Source: Amycolatopsis thermoflava N1165 (GTDB lineage Bacteria > Actinomycetota > Actinomycetes > Mycobacteriales > Pseudonocardiaceae). Taken from it: 64,000 bases of DNA. Below the pieces are notes generated by a model that was given only the letters and a program-made list of their open reading frames with translations, searched no databases and was not told where the DNA came from. Positions 8,282 to 16,737 of this stretch are shown piece after piece. Position numbers and translations under genes: made by a program. The stretch covers positions 310,001 to 374,000 of the forward strand of contig NZ_KI421511.1 of assembly GCF_000473265.1 (NCBI RefSeq), read 5' to 3'. How positions within the stretch are numbered: position 1 is the first letter of the stretch; every line of letters starts with the position of its first letter.

Positions 8282-10398
8282 GAGGCGCTCCTGGCGGAGG
8301 TGCGGCGGATGGTCAGGTTGCCGAGCGAGTCCACCGTGCCGGTGGTGCCGGCCGGCACGACGACCGTGGTCGTCGGGACCTCGACGATGGCGGGCCCGGC
8401 GAGCTCGTGGCCGGCACGCAGTTCGCGGTAGTCGTAGACGGGCGTGTCCACGTAGCCGGTGGCGGCGTCGAGGCACACCGGGCGGCGGCCCACTCGCGCC
8501 CCGGAGGGATCCGGCGAGGTGGCGGCGGGGATCGCGGGCAGCTCCGGCGAGAACGGCAGCACCCCGATTCCCCGGACCCGGAAGGTGATGGCCTGGATGC
8601 CGGCTTCCCGGAACCCGGCGTCCTTGCCGTAGAGCGCGGCGTAGCGCTCCTCGAACGCCGCCGCGGCTTGCTCGATCGCGGCCATGTCCAGCGGTCCGCC
8701 CGCGACCGGGGTGGTGACCTCCGCGAGCTGCATGGAGTAGCGCATGTCGATCTCGCGGTGGACCTCGACGGTGTCGAACCGCACCCCCTGGCGGTCCAGC
8801 CCTTCGCGGACCTGTTTTTCCAGGTCTCGGAAGTTCTGTTCGGCCCGGTCCGGGTCGAACGGCACGACGGTGGGATCGGACAGCTCGGCGGCCAGGGCGA
8901 TGTCCGAGGACGCGAGGCCGTAGGCGGAGAACGCGGAGGCGACCGGGCCCAGCGGCACCACCACTTCGTCGACCCCCACTTCGGCGGCGTAGCCGGCGCA
9001 GTGCGCGGGGCCGGCGCCGCCGAAGGCGTACAGCACGAACTCGCGCGGGTCGTGACCGGCCTCGACGACGGTTTTGCGCAGCAGGTCGCCGGTCTGGGCG
9101 TTCTGCACGGTGTAGATCGCGGCGGCGGCCTCCTCGACCGAGAGCCCGAGCGGTTTGGCGATCTGGGTGTCGATGGCCTGCCTGGCCAGCTCGAGCGAGA
9201 GCGGTTTGCGCCCGCCGAGCAGGCCGCGCTCGGGCAGGATGCCCAGCACCAGGTTCGCGTCGGTGTTGGTCGGTTCGGTGCCGCCGTTGCCGTAGCAGGC
9301 CGGGCCGGGCACGGCCTGCGCGCTACGCGGCCCGATGCGGAGGTTGCCGCCGGCGTCGAGCCAGGCGATCGCGCCACCACCGGAACCGATCGCGTCCACC
9401 CGCAGCGTGGGCACGTTGATCGGGTGGTGGTTGATCACGGTCGTGGTGTCGCGCACCGGTTCGCCGTCGACGACCAGCCCGGCGAGGAAGGTCGTGCCCC
9501 CGACGTCGGTGGAGATGATGTTGCGGTGCCCGAGCTGGCGGCCGAGCGCCACCGAGCCGACGACACCGCCGGTCAGGACGGAGCCGACGGTGCTGATCGC
9601 GGTGGCCGGGGCCTCCTTGGCCGCGACCGCGCCGCCGTTGCTCTGCATCACCAGGAGCGGGCCGGCGAGGTCGTTCTCGCGGAGGGCGTTCTCCAGCGTG
9701 GTGAGGTAATCCCGCAGCCCGGGGCCGATCTGGGTGCTCATGATCGTGGTGGCGTTGCGGGCGAACTCCCGGATGCGGGGGCTGACTTCGCTCGACAACG
9801 CGACGAAGACCTCGGGGTCCTGCTCGGCGACCAGTTCCCGCAGCCGCCGTTCGTGGACCGGGTTGCGGAACGACCACAACAGCGACACGGCGATCGCCCG
9901 CACACCGTCGGCGAGCAGCGTGCGGATCGCGGCGCGGGCCTCGTCCTCGTCGAGGCCGACCACGACGTTGCCGTCGCGGTCGATCCGTTCGGTCACCTCG
10001 AGCGCGAGGCGTTTCGGCAGCAGCGTGTGGTCCTTGGCCTGCCCCAGCACGTTCTGCAGTTCGTGCGGGGACCGGCCGAGGTAGCGGCCCTCGACGTTCA
10101 TGATGAAGATCGAGTCCCGGTGCCCCTTCGTGGTGAGGAAACCGACCGGTGGCACGTTCCCCATGACCAGTGCGTTCAGCGACGACGTGGTGCCGTGCGC
10201 GATGTGGTGGGTGTCGGCGAGCATCTCCTCCAGCGGCTTGCCCAGCTGCTCGGCGAGCAGCTCCAGCACGTCGAGAACACCCCGGGAGTAGTCCGGCGGG
10301 GTGGACGGCGACTTGGCCGCGAGGACGATGCCCGCGTCGTCGTCGAGAACGGCGTCCGTGAACGTACCGCCCACGTCCACGCCGATGACATACGCCAT
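8278..10398 (-). CDS. HyuA-family ATP-dependent subunit (acetone/acetophenone carboxylase beta or hydantoinase A type)
   Basis: The 706-residue protein starts MAYVIGVDVGGTFTDAV, the actin-like ATP-binding motif of HyuA proteins. It continues with THHIAHGTTSSLNAL and a second nucleotide motif, STDVGGTTFLAGLV, then FGGAGPAHC. The length matches acetone carboxylase AcxA and hydantoinase A. Together with HyuB it should use ATP to activate an amide or ketone substrate. A GGAG ribosome site precedes the ATG. It is divergent from the flavin monooxygenase operon, so the two are likely co-regulated. Confidence 0.85.
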   Translation of the reverse strand: MAYVIGVDVGGTFTDAVLDDDAGIVLAAKSPSTPPDYSRGVLDVLELLAEQLGKPLEEMLADTHHIAHGTTSSLNALVMGNVPPVGFLTTKGHRDSIFIMNVEGRYLGRSPHELQNVLGQAKDHTLLPKRLALEVTERIDRDGNVVVGLDEDEARAAIRTLLADGVRAIAVSLLWSFRNPVHERRLRELVAEQDPEVFVALSSEVSPRIREFARNATTIMSTQIGPGLRDYLTTLENALRENDLAGPLLVMQSNGGAVAAKEAPATAISTVGSVLTGGVVGSVALGRQLGHRNIISTDVGGTTFLAGLVVDGEPVRDTTTVINHHPINVPTLRVDAIGSGGGAIAWLDAGGNLRIGPRSAQAVPGPACYGNGGTEPTNTDANLVLGILPERGLLGGRKPLSLELARQAIDTQIAKPLGLSVEEAAAAIYTVQNAQTGDLLRKTVVEAGHDPREFVLYAFGGAGPAHCAGYAAEVGVDEVVVPLGPVASAFSAYGLASSDIALAAELSDPTVVPFDPDRAEQNFRDLEKQVREGLDRQGVRFDTVEVHREIDMRYSMQLAEVTTPVAGGPLDMAAIEQAAAAFEERYAALYGKDAGFREAGIQAITFRVRGIGVLPFSPELPAIPAATSPDPSGARVGRRPVCLDAATGYVDTPVYDYRELRAGHELAGPAIVEVPTTTVVVPAGTTGTVDSLGNLTIRRTSARSAS

Positions 10399-10507
10399 GA
10401 CTCACGCTCCTTTGCGTGGATTGAGACCGCGGGGGCACCGACGAGGTGGGCACGCCCAGGCTCCACGAGTGGTTACGGCAACGTAGACTATTAAACGCAT
10501 ATGTTTG

Positions 10508-10557
10508 AAGTCAAGCTCGTCCGCGCTTGACTTGTCGTCGTGTACGTCGAATACTCT
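10508..10557 (+). promoter_or_regulatory. Operator-like inverted repeat and promoter of the monooxygenase operon
   Basis: AAGTCAAGC (10508-10516) and GCTTGACTT (10525-10533) form a perfect 9-bp inverted repeat. The right arm contains a -35-like TTGACT at 10527. A -10-like ATACTCT lies near 10551-10557, with a spacing of 17-19 bp. The same AGTCAA/TTGACT halves recur at 16015-16030. Confidence 0.5.
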
Positions 10558-10604
10558 ACGCCGAAGTCAACGAGCGGGAAGTGCCGTCAAACCTGGAGGT
10601 CGGG

Positions 10605-12143
10605 ATGCAAGTACGCCGCGCCGCGGTGCTCGGCGGGGGCCCGGGCGGTCTCTACGCCGCGCGTCTGCTCAAGCTGGCCCAGCCCTCGTGCGACGTGGTC
10701 GTGCACGAGCAGGGCGAGCCCGACAAGACGTTCGGTTTCGGCGTGGGGCTGGCGGCCGGCACGCAACGCAGGCTCGAGGCGGCCGACGCGGACACTCTGC
10801 GCGACATCCTGGCCGCCGGGCACCGGCACGACATGACGATGACCGTGGGGGACCGGAGCGCGCGGGTCCGCAACGACCGCCTGATCGGTGTCGCCCGCAC
10901 CGAACTGCTCGCCGTGCTCCGGCGGCACGCCGAGAAGGCGGGCGTGCGCATGGAATACGGCGCCCGGCGCGCGGCCGACGAGCTCGACGCGGACATCGTC
11001 ATCGCCGCCGACGGGGTCAGCAGCGCCACCCGGAGCACCGGCGGCTTCGGCGAGGACATCGAGGTCGGCCGCGGGCTCTACCTGTGGTGCGGCGCGGAGT
11101 TCGCGCTGCCGGACGCGATGTTCGCCCCGGTGGACACGGAACACGGGGTGTTCGTCACCCACGCCTATCCCTACTCCGGCGGCCGCAGCACGTTCCTGAT
11201 CGAAACCGACGAGGAGACGTGGCGCCGCGCCGGGTTCGACCGTTCCACGGACGCCACACCGCCCGACGCGTCGGACACCACCTCGCTGCGCTACCTGGAG
11301 CAGGTGTTCGCCGCGCAGCTGCGCGGGCACCCGCTGATCGGCAACCGGACCCGCTGGACGCGGTTCCGCACCGTGCGGTGCAAGCGCTGGTCGTCCGGGC
11401 GGGTCGTGTTGCTCGGCGACGCCGCGCACACCGCGCACTTCTCCATCGGCTCGGGCACCAAGCTCGCGATGGAGGACGCGATCGGACTCGTCGAAGCGCT
11501 GGCCGGAGAACCCGATGCGGCGGCGGCGTTCGCGCGTTACGAGGCCTCCCGCCGCCCGGACGTGGAGCGGATGCAGGAGCTGGCGCGACGGAGCCAGTTG
11601 TGGTGGGAGTCGTTCCCGTCGCGGCTGCACATCCCGGTCGAGCGGCTGATGGTCGCCTACATGACCAGGGCGGGCAACGTCCCCCTCGACCGCTTCGCCG
11701 CCACCAGCCCGGACGTCGTCGCCGCCGCGGCCGAGCAGTACGCGAACTCGACACCCCCGGCCCAGGGCCTGGTCGACTGGGTGCTGGAACAACCCCTGCG
11801 GCACGAGCAGGCCGAGTTCCCGCGACGCGTTCTCCCGGCCGTTCCAGCCGGCCTGGCGCTCACGACGTTCGCCGACGTCGTCGCCGATCCCTGGGGCGAC
11901 GCCGGAGATGCCGTCGTCGCGCGGGCGCGTCAAGCTCGACGGGACGGGGCCGACGGTTTCCGGTTCACCGGCCCCGCTGACCGGCCGGCCGTGCTGACCC
12001 GGCTCGACCTGGCCGAACGGGTCCGCACGGAGGCGGGTGGGCTGGTGGTCGTGGACGGCCCGCCGAGCTTGCGCGGCGATCTCGCGGCCGGTCTGGTCAG
12101 CGGCCGGTGCGATCTGGTCTCGTTCACCGAGGAGGCGGCATGA
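10605..12143 (+). CDS. FAD-dependent monooxygenase, salicylyl-CoA 5-hydroxylase/anthraniloyl-CoA monooxygenase-like, shortened C-terminus
   Basis: This 512-residue flavoprotein opens with a Rossmann FAD motif, VLGGGPGGLYAARLLK, and has the second FAD motif VVLLGDAAHTAHFSIGSGTK near residue 280. The latter is characteristic of SdgC and related acyl-CoA aromatic hydroxylases. Those enzymes usually carry a further old-yellow-enzyme-like domain, but here only about 90 degenerate residues remain after the hydroxylase. A GGAGG ribosome site sets the ATG at 10605. The stop overlaps the next gene by four bases. It probably hydroxylates an activated aromatic acid. Confidence 0.75.
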   Translation: MQVRRAAVLGGGPGGLYAARLLKLAQPSCDVVVHEQGEPDKTFGFGVGLAAGTQRRLEAADADTLRDILAAGHRHDMTMTVGDRSARVRNDRLIGVARTELLAVLRRHAEKAGVRMEYGARRAADELDADIVIAADGVSSATRSTGGFGEDIEVGRGLYLWCGAEFALPDAMFAPVDTEHGVFVTHAYPYSGGRSTFLIETDEETWRRAGFDRSTDATPPDASDTTSLRYLEQVFAAQLRGHPLIGNRTRWTRFRTVRCKRWSSGRVVLLGDAAHTAHFSIGSGTKLAMEDAIGLVEALAGEPDAAAAFARYEASRRPDVERMQELARRSQLWWESFPSRLHIPVERLMVAYMTRAGNVPLDRFAATSPDVVAAAAEQYANSTPPAQGLVDWVLEQPLRHEQAEFPRRVLPAVPAGLALTTFADVVADPWGDAGDAVVARARQARRDGADGFRFTGPADRPAVLTRLDLAERVRTEAGGLVVVDGPPSLRGDLAAGLVSGRCDLVSFTEEAA

Positions 12144-13858
12144 GGACAAGCCGGTGGGGCGAGCGGCTCGTCACCTACCCCGGTGACGTGGTGCGCCGGT
12201 ACCGGGAGGCGGGCCTGTGGGGCACCGCCACGATCGCGGACGAACTGCATGCGGTCGCGCTGGCCCATCCGGAGCGCGACGCGGTCGTCGCGCTCGACGG
12301 GCGGGTCACCTTCCGGGAACTGGACGAGCGCACCGACCTCCTCGCGGCGGGCCTGGCCGGGCTGGGGCTGACGCCCGGTGATCCGGTGCTGTTCCAGGTC
12401 TCGAACCGGCTCGGGGCGATCCTCGCCTGGTACGGGGTGCTCAAGGCCGGGCTGGTGCCGGTGTGCACCCTGGCCGCGCACCGCGGCCACGAGATCGGCG
12501 AGATCAGCAGGCGGGTCGGCGCCGTCGCCCACCTGGTGGAGGCGGACAACCGCGGGTTCGACCTGGTCGGCTTCGCCGTCGAGCAGCAGCGGGACCACCC
12601 CACGCTGCGTCACGTGCTGGTGCTGGGCGGTTCCGCCGGCGTCGCGGGCGTCGCGGTCGAGTCGCTCGGCGCCGGCGTCGATCCCCGGGCCGCCCGCGCG
12701 ACGGTCGAGGACATCCAGCGGGGCATCGATCCCGACGACGTCGCGGTCTTCCAGCTCTCCGGCGGCACCACCGGGGTGCCGAAGGTGATCCCGCGGCTGC
12801 ACGCCGAATACTGGTACAACGCCCTGGCCTACGCGCGTTCCTGGGGCTGGGGCCCGGACACCCGGGTGGCCCACCTGATCCCCGTCATCCACAACGCGGG
12901 CATCGTGTGCGCGGTCCACGGCCCGCACAGCGTCGGCGCGTGCCTGGTCCTCGGCACCGCGGACCCGGAGGTCTCGTTCCCGCTGATGGCCGAGGAGCGG
13001 GTCACGCACGTCCTGCTCGGGCACGGGCACTTCAAGGCGGCCGGCCTGCCCGGGTTCGCGGCGGCGACGAAATCGGTGACCCAGGTGGTGTTGTCGGGCA
13101 CGAAGGTGCCGCCCGCGCTCTTCGACGGACTGGAACGCCGCGGCCTGTGGTCGGGGCAGCTGTTCGGCATGGGCGAAGGGCTGTTCATCACCACGCGCCC
13201 GGGCGCTCCGCGCGAAGCCCGCGCGGAAACCGTCGGCACCCCACTGTCCCCAATGGACGAAGTCCGGATCCTGGAACCCGGCACCGAAACCGAAGTCCCG
13301 GACGGGGAGATCGGCGAACTCTGCTGCCGCGGCCCCTACACCCTCCGCGGCTACTTCGACGCCCCTCAGCACAACGCGACGGCGTTCACCTCCGACGGCT
13401 TCTACCGCACCGGGGACCTCGCGGCGGTCCGCAAGATCGACGGGGAGCGGTACTTCACGATCGAAGGCCGGATCAAGGATCTGATCAACCGGGGCGGCGA
13501 GAAGATCAACGCCGAGGAGGTGGAGTCGTTGCTGCTCCGCCATCCCCGGATCACCGCCGCGGCCGTGGTCGCCATGCCGGACCCGCGCCTGGGCGAGCGC
13601 ACGTGCGCCTACCTCGTCGTGCCCGGCGAGCCGCTCACCCTGCGCGACGTGCAGGACCACTTCGCCGCCCTGCAGGTGGCGAAGTTCAAGTGGCCCGAAC
13701 GCATCGAGCTGATCGCCGAAATCCCGCGCACCCTGGTCGGGAAGATGGACAAGAAACGCCTGCACGCCGACATCGCCCGCAAGGTCGCCGCCGAACGCGC
13801 CGGGACCGGGCGGCCGCGCAGCACGGCTCCCGCAACCACCTCAGGAGGAAATCCGTGA
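12140..13858 (+). CDS. Aryl acid-AMP ligase (EntE/DhbE/salicylyl-AMP-ligase type)
   Basis: The 572-residue adenylate-forming enzyme shows the A3 motif LSGGTTGVPKVIPR, the A5 region FGMGEGLFITTRPG, YRTGDLAAV, and the hinge GRIKDLINRGGEKINAEEVE. The opening YPGDVVRRYREAGLW is typical of 2,3-dihydroxybenzoate or salicylate AMP ligases. It would activate an aryl acid as the adenylate, then possibly pass it to CoA. It is coupled by an ATGA overlap to the monooxygenase, so it probably prepares that enzyme's substrate. No carrier protein is nearby, which argues against siderophore synthesis. Confidence 0.8.
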   Translation: MRTSRWGERLVTYPGDVVRRYREAGLWGTATIADELHAVALAHPERDAVVALDGRVTFRELDERTDLLAAGLAGLGLTPGDPVLFQVSNRLGAILAWYGVLKAGLVPVCTLAAHRGHEIGEISRRVGAVAHLVEADNRGFDLVGFAVEQQRDHPTLRHVLVLGGSAGVAGVAVESLGAGVDPRAARATVEDIQRGIDPDDVAVFQLSGGTTGVPKVIPRLHAEYWYNALAYARSWGWGPDTRVAHLIPVIHNAGIVCAVHGPHSVGACLVLGTADPEVSFPLMAEERVTHVLLGHGHFKAAGLPGFAAATKSVTQVVLSGTKVPPALFDGLERRGLWSGQLFGMGEGLFITTRPGAPREARAETVGTPLSPMDEVRILEPGTETEVPDGEIGELCCRGPYTLRGYFDAPQHNATAFTSDGFYRTGDLAAVRKIDGERYFTIEGRIKDLINRGGEKINAEEVESLLLRHPRITAAAVVAMPDPRLGERTCAYLVVPGEPLTLRDVQDHFAALQVAKFKWPERIELIAEIPRTLVGKMDKKRLHADIARKVAAERAGTGRPRSTAPATTSGGNP

Positions 13859-14607
13859 CCACCCACCGCATCGGGCTCGTCGTGCCCAGCTCCAACGTCA
13901 CCGTGGAAACGGAGGTGCCCGCCCTGCTCGGGCGTCACCCCAGTGCGCGGTTCTCCTTCCACTCCAGCCGGATGCGGATGCACAAGGTGTCCCCGGAGGA
14001 GCTGCGGGCGATGAACGCGCAACGCGAACGGTGCATCGGCGAACTGTCCGACGCGGGCGTGGACGCGGTGCTCTACGCCTGCCTCGTCGCGCTCATGGCG
14101 CAAGGTCCTGGCGAGCACCGGCGCACCGAAGCCGCGGTGACCGAACAGCTCGCGCAAGCCGGGCAGCGGCTCGCGGTGCTGTCCAGCGCCGGCGCGCTCG
14201 TCGAGGCACTCGCCGCCCTCGGCGCCCGCCGCATCGCCCTGGTCACCCCGTACCTGCGCCCGCTGGCCGAACAGGTCGTGTCCTACCTGGAGTCCGAGGG
14301 CCTCGAGGTGCTCGACTGGGCCGCGCTCGAAGTGGGGGACAACGCCGAGGTCGGCTGCATCCCGGGCGACCGGGTGATGGCGGCCGCGCGCGGCCTGGAC
14401 CTGTCCGGCGCCGACGCGCTCGTCATCTCCGCCTGCGTGCAGATGCCGTCACTGGACCTGATCGGCCCCGCCGAGGCGGAGTTCGGGATCCCCGTCCTCT
14501 CCGCGGCCACGGCCGGCGCGTTCACCCTGTTGCGCCACCTCGGTTTGCCGAGCGTGCTGCCCGGCGCGGGCCGCCTCTTGGCGGCGGAGCGGGCGGCGGC
14601 GCGATGA
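13855..14607 (+). CDS. maiA: Maleate cis-trans isomerase (Asp/Glu racemase fold)
   Basis: This 250-residue protein begins with the fold's RIGLVVPSSNVTVETE. It has cysteines at residue 76 (LYACLVA) and residue 194 (ISACVQMPS), the two catalytic positions I recall for the Nocardia farcinica enzyme. It should convert maleate to fumarate. AGGAGG lies just before the GTG, which overlaps the preceding stop. Its presence implies that the operon's pathway, or a linked one, yields maleate, as in gentisate or nicotinate-type degradation. No ring-cleavage dioxygenase is seen nearby. Confidence 0.85.
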   Translation: MTTHRIGLVVPSSNVTVETEVPALLGRHPSARFSFHSSRMRMHKVSPEELRAMNAQRERCIGELSDAGVDAVLYACLVALMAQGPGEHRRTEAAVTEQLAQAGQRLAVLSSAGALVEALAALGARRIALVTPYLRPLAEQVVSYLESEGLEVLDWAALEVGDNAEVGCIPGDRVMAAARGLDLSGADALVISACVQMPSLDLIGPAEAEFGIPVLSAATAGAFTLLRHLGLPSVLPGAGRLLAAERAAAR

Positions 14608-14631
14608 ACCCGGCGCCCGGACCGGCTCCCC

Positions 14632-14645
14632 TACAATGGCCGCCA
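14632..14645 (+). promoter_or_regulatory. -10 box for a leaderless TetR transcript
   Basis: TACAAT at 14632-14637 lies seven bases before the ATG at 14645, and no Shine-Dalgarno sequence is present. This supports transcription starting at the start codon, and it favours 14645 over the ATG at 14636. Confidence 0.45.
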
Positions 14646-15421
14646 TGACCAGTGGTTCGCGGCGAACGCCCGCACGGCGGAAGGCCGAGTCGTCCTCGCG
14701 GGCCCGGCGCGACGGCGCGGCGGACAGCGACAAGCCGGCCCGCGCCAGCACCGCCCGCCGCGAGCTCGTCGAGAACGAGATGTACGAGCAGGCCACCCGG
14801 CTGTTCGCTGAGCGCGGGTTCGCCGGAACGAGCCTGCAGGACATCGCGGACGCGATCGGCATCACCCGCCCGGCGCTCTACTACTACGTCAAGAGCAAGG
14901 ACGAACTGCTCGCCAAGCTGGTCACGGAAGTCACCGACGGGCCGCTGAACGAGCTCAAGGAACTGGTCGCGCACACCGACCTCGACCCGGTCGGCCAGCT
15001 GCGCGCGCTGGTCGAGATCATCGTGCGGCGCCGTGCGACGCAACCGGCGCGGTTCCGGCTGCTCATCCGCTCCGAAGCCGAGCTCCCGGACGAACTGACT
15101 GCGGCCTACGACGACAGCCGTCGCGCCGTGCTGAAGACGATCGCCGAGGTCGTCGAGGACGGGATCCGGGCCGGGCAGTTCCGGCCGGTCGACGCCCGTG
15201 TCGCCGCGCTCGGTGTGCTGGGCATGTGCAACTGGGTGGCCTGGTGGTTCCACCCCGGCGGCCGCGACGACGTGGAGACCGTGACCGACCAGCTCGCCGA
15301 GATGGCGATCGCCGCGCTGCGGCGCCCCGACCACCACACCCTCGACGGCGAGGGGCCCGAGGCCGCGCTGAAGATGCTCCGCCAGGACCTCGACCACCTG
15401 GAACGCCTGCTCAAGGACTGA
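14645..15421 (+). CDS. TetR-family regulator
   Basis: The 258-residue product has about 45 basic, disordered residues, then a TetR DNA-binding domain (TSLQDIADAIGITRPALYYY) and a C-terminal domain around GMCNWVAWWFHPGG. This arrangement is common in TetR regulators of aromatic and fatty acid catabolism. It lies between two catabolic operons that share AGTCAA/TTGACT half-sites, so it is the best local candidate to control both. An alternative ATG three codons upstream exists; the chosen start fits a leaderless -10 box. Confidence 0.85.
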   Translation: MTSGSRRTPARRKAESSSRARRDGAADSDKPARASTARRELVENEMYEQATRLFAERGFAGTSLQDIADAIGITRPALYYYVKSKDELLAKLVTEVTDGPLNELKELVAHTDLDPVGQLRALVEIIVRRRATQPARFRLLIRSEAELPDELTAAYDDSRRAVLKTIAEVVEDGIRAGQFRPVDARVAALGVLGMCNWVAWWFHPGGRDDVETVTDQLAEMAIAALRRPDHHTLDGEGPEAALKMLRQDLDHLERLLKD

Positions 15422-15428
15422 CTCCCGC

Positions 15429-15448
15429 CCACGGCTTCGACGCCGTGG
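15429..15448 (+). terminator. Short hairpin after the TetR gene
   Basis: CCACGGC and GCCGTGG pair perfectly around a TTCGAC loop, a few bases after the TetR stop codon. Confidence 0.4.
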
Positions 15449-15512
15449 CGGAGTCGCTCCGCCCGGTGCCGTTGGCCGGCCGGACGAGCGTCCGGGGTGG
15501 ATGACCAGCGGT

Positions 15513-15976
15513 CATGGCGTGTTCCTCGGGTTGGATGTTCGGCAAGGGCTGCCATCACGCCGTCGGCCTGGATCCGACTGGAAAGCGGCTGCGTGACGGG
15601 CCGCTTCCCAACAGCGAACCCAAACTGCGGGCGCTGTTCGACAAGCGCGTCGCCCATGGGCTGCTGCTGGTCGTGGTCGATCAACCGGGATTGGTGCACT
15701 GCCGGTCGCGGTCGCCCGCGCCTGCGGGCACCAGGTGGCCTACCTGCCCGGCCTGGGGATGCGGCGCATCGCCGATCTCTACCCGGGTACCGCCAAGACC
15801 GCAGCCTGCCCCACACCCTGCGCCAGGTCGACGCCGGTGACGAGGCCCTGGCCGAGCCGGAGGTGCTGGTCGGGTTCGACGACGAGCTGGCCGGTGAAGC
15901 CACCCGGCTGAGCAACCGCATCCGCGGCCTGCTCACACGAACCCCGCAACCCAAGCCCACGCCCGCTGCGGCATGA
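15513..15976 (+). pseudogene. Decayed IS110-family transposase, N-terminal part
   Basis: Conceptual translation in shifting frames gives pieces of an IS110/IS1111 DEDD transposase: VFLGLDV, then GCHHAVGLDPTGKRL and VVVDQPG, then PVAVARACGHQVAYLPGLGM, then EVLVGFDDELAGEA. At least two frameshifts are visible. The segment after YPGTAKT, which normally carries the DARD catalytic region, is deleted, and the reading ends soon after NRIRGLL. Nothing functional should be made. No terminal repeats were recognised. Confidence 0.75.
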
Positions 15977-16014
15977 CAACCACATAAGGACACCCACCGC
16001 GGCTTCTTCGCTTA

Positions 16015-16054
16015 AGTCAAACTGTTGACTCATTCGTCAACGGAGGCGTAACGT
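16015..16054 (+). promoter_or_regulatory. Promoter with overlapping inverted repeat before the VOC operon
   Basis: AGTCAA (16015-16020) and TTGACT (16025-16030) form a 6-bp inverted repeat. TTGACT also serves as a -35 box, followed 18 bp later by TAACGT at 16049-16054 as the -10. The half-sites match those before the monooxygenase operon at 10508-10533. Confidence 0.55.
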
Positions 16055-16095
16055 CGGTGCGGCAAGGCGCATTCCCATCAGGCAGGAGGCCGGTT

Positions 16096-16737
16096 ATGAC
16101 GGAGTTGGACCACCGCGTGCAGGGGGTCGACCACGTCGCGTTCCCGACGTTCGACCCGGCCGCGACGGTGCGGTTCTACCGGGACGTCCTGGGCTTCCCG
16201 GTCGTGCATTCCATCTGCGCGGCGGGCTGGGGCCCCGAGGACCACCCGGACTTCATCCACTTCTTCTTCGACATCGGCAACGACGACCGGATCGCGTTCT
16301 TCTACTACTTCGGCGCCGGCCGCGAGATCGGCGGCGAGCCGGGCGCGAAGGGTGACGTCTACGCCCGGTTCGGCGCCGACGTGCCGGAGTTCTTCGTCCG
16401 GTCCCGCCACCTGGCGATCCACGTCGAGGACGAGGATGACCTGCTGGAGTACCGGCGGCGCCTCGACGCCAGCGACTGGCCGGTGGAGATGCAGATCCAG
16501 CACGAAACGATCGAGTCGATCTACACCCACGACCCGAACGGCTACATGTTCGAGATCACCCGCGCGATGCGGCCGGTGACGCCGCAGGAGGACCTGGACG
16601 CGAACCTCACCATCGACGCGTTGATCGACGTGGTGAGCGAGCCCGAGCCGACCTTCGGCAAGCTGCTGGCGCGCAAGGCGGAACTCATCGTCGAGCGGGC
16701 CGCGGACTGGGAACTCGCGCAGGAGAGCGGCCGATGA
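16096..16737 (+). CDS. VOC-family (glyoxalase/extradiol-dioxygenase-like) protein
   Basis: The 213-residue protein starts VDHVAFPTFDPAATVRFYRD, the typical first beta-alpha-beta unit of VOC proteins. A second half carries LAIHVEDEDDL and THDPNGYMFEITR, whose glutamate is a usual metal ligand. About 45 extra C-terminal residues follow. VOC enzymes use a divalent metal for dioxygenase, isomerase or lyase chemistry; which applies here cannot be told. An AGGAGG site lies before the ATG. It heads a four-gene operon with a hydrolase and an aromatic-acid transporter. Confidence 0.8.
   Translation: MTELDHRVQGVDHVAFPTFDPAATVRFYRDVLGFPVVHSICAAGWGPEDHPDFIHFFFDIGNDDRIAFFYYFGAGREIGGEPGAKGDVYARFGADVPEFFVRSRHLAIHVEDEDDLLEYRRRLDASDWPVEMQIQHETIESIYTHDPNGYMFEITRAMRPVTPQEDLDANLTIDALIDVVSEPEPTFGKLLARKAELIVERAADWELAQESGR

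Noticed and set aside
5930-8431. A very long open frame on the plus strand opposite hyuB
   Set aside because: It is a GC-skew shadow: its translation is rich in Arg, Val, Gly and His with no family features, while the minus strand encodes a clear HyuB protein.
2948-10398. A firm propane - 2-propanol - acetone - acetoacetate pathway linking the alcohol dehydrogenase and HyuAB
   Set aside because: It is attractive, but the monooxygenase is missing, the two blocks are separated by other genes with their own regulators, and HyuAB substrate specificity cannot be read from sequence.
12140-13858. Siderophore biosynthesis based on the EntE-like AMP ligase
   Set aside because: No carrier protein, condensation enzyme or isochorismate gene is present; the neighbours are catabolic.
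16057-16095. Upstream ATG for the VOC gene
   Set aside because: The AGGAGG site and family N-terminus fit the ATG at 16096.
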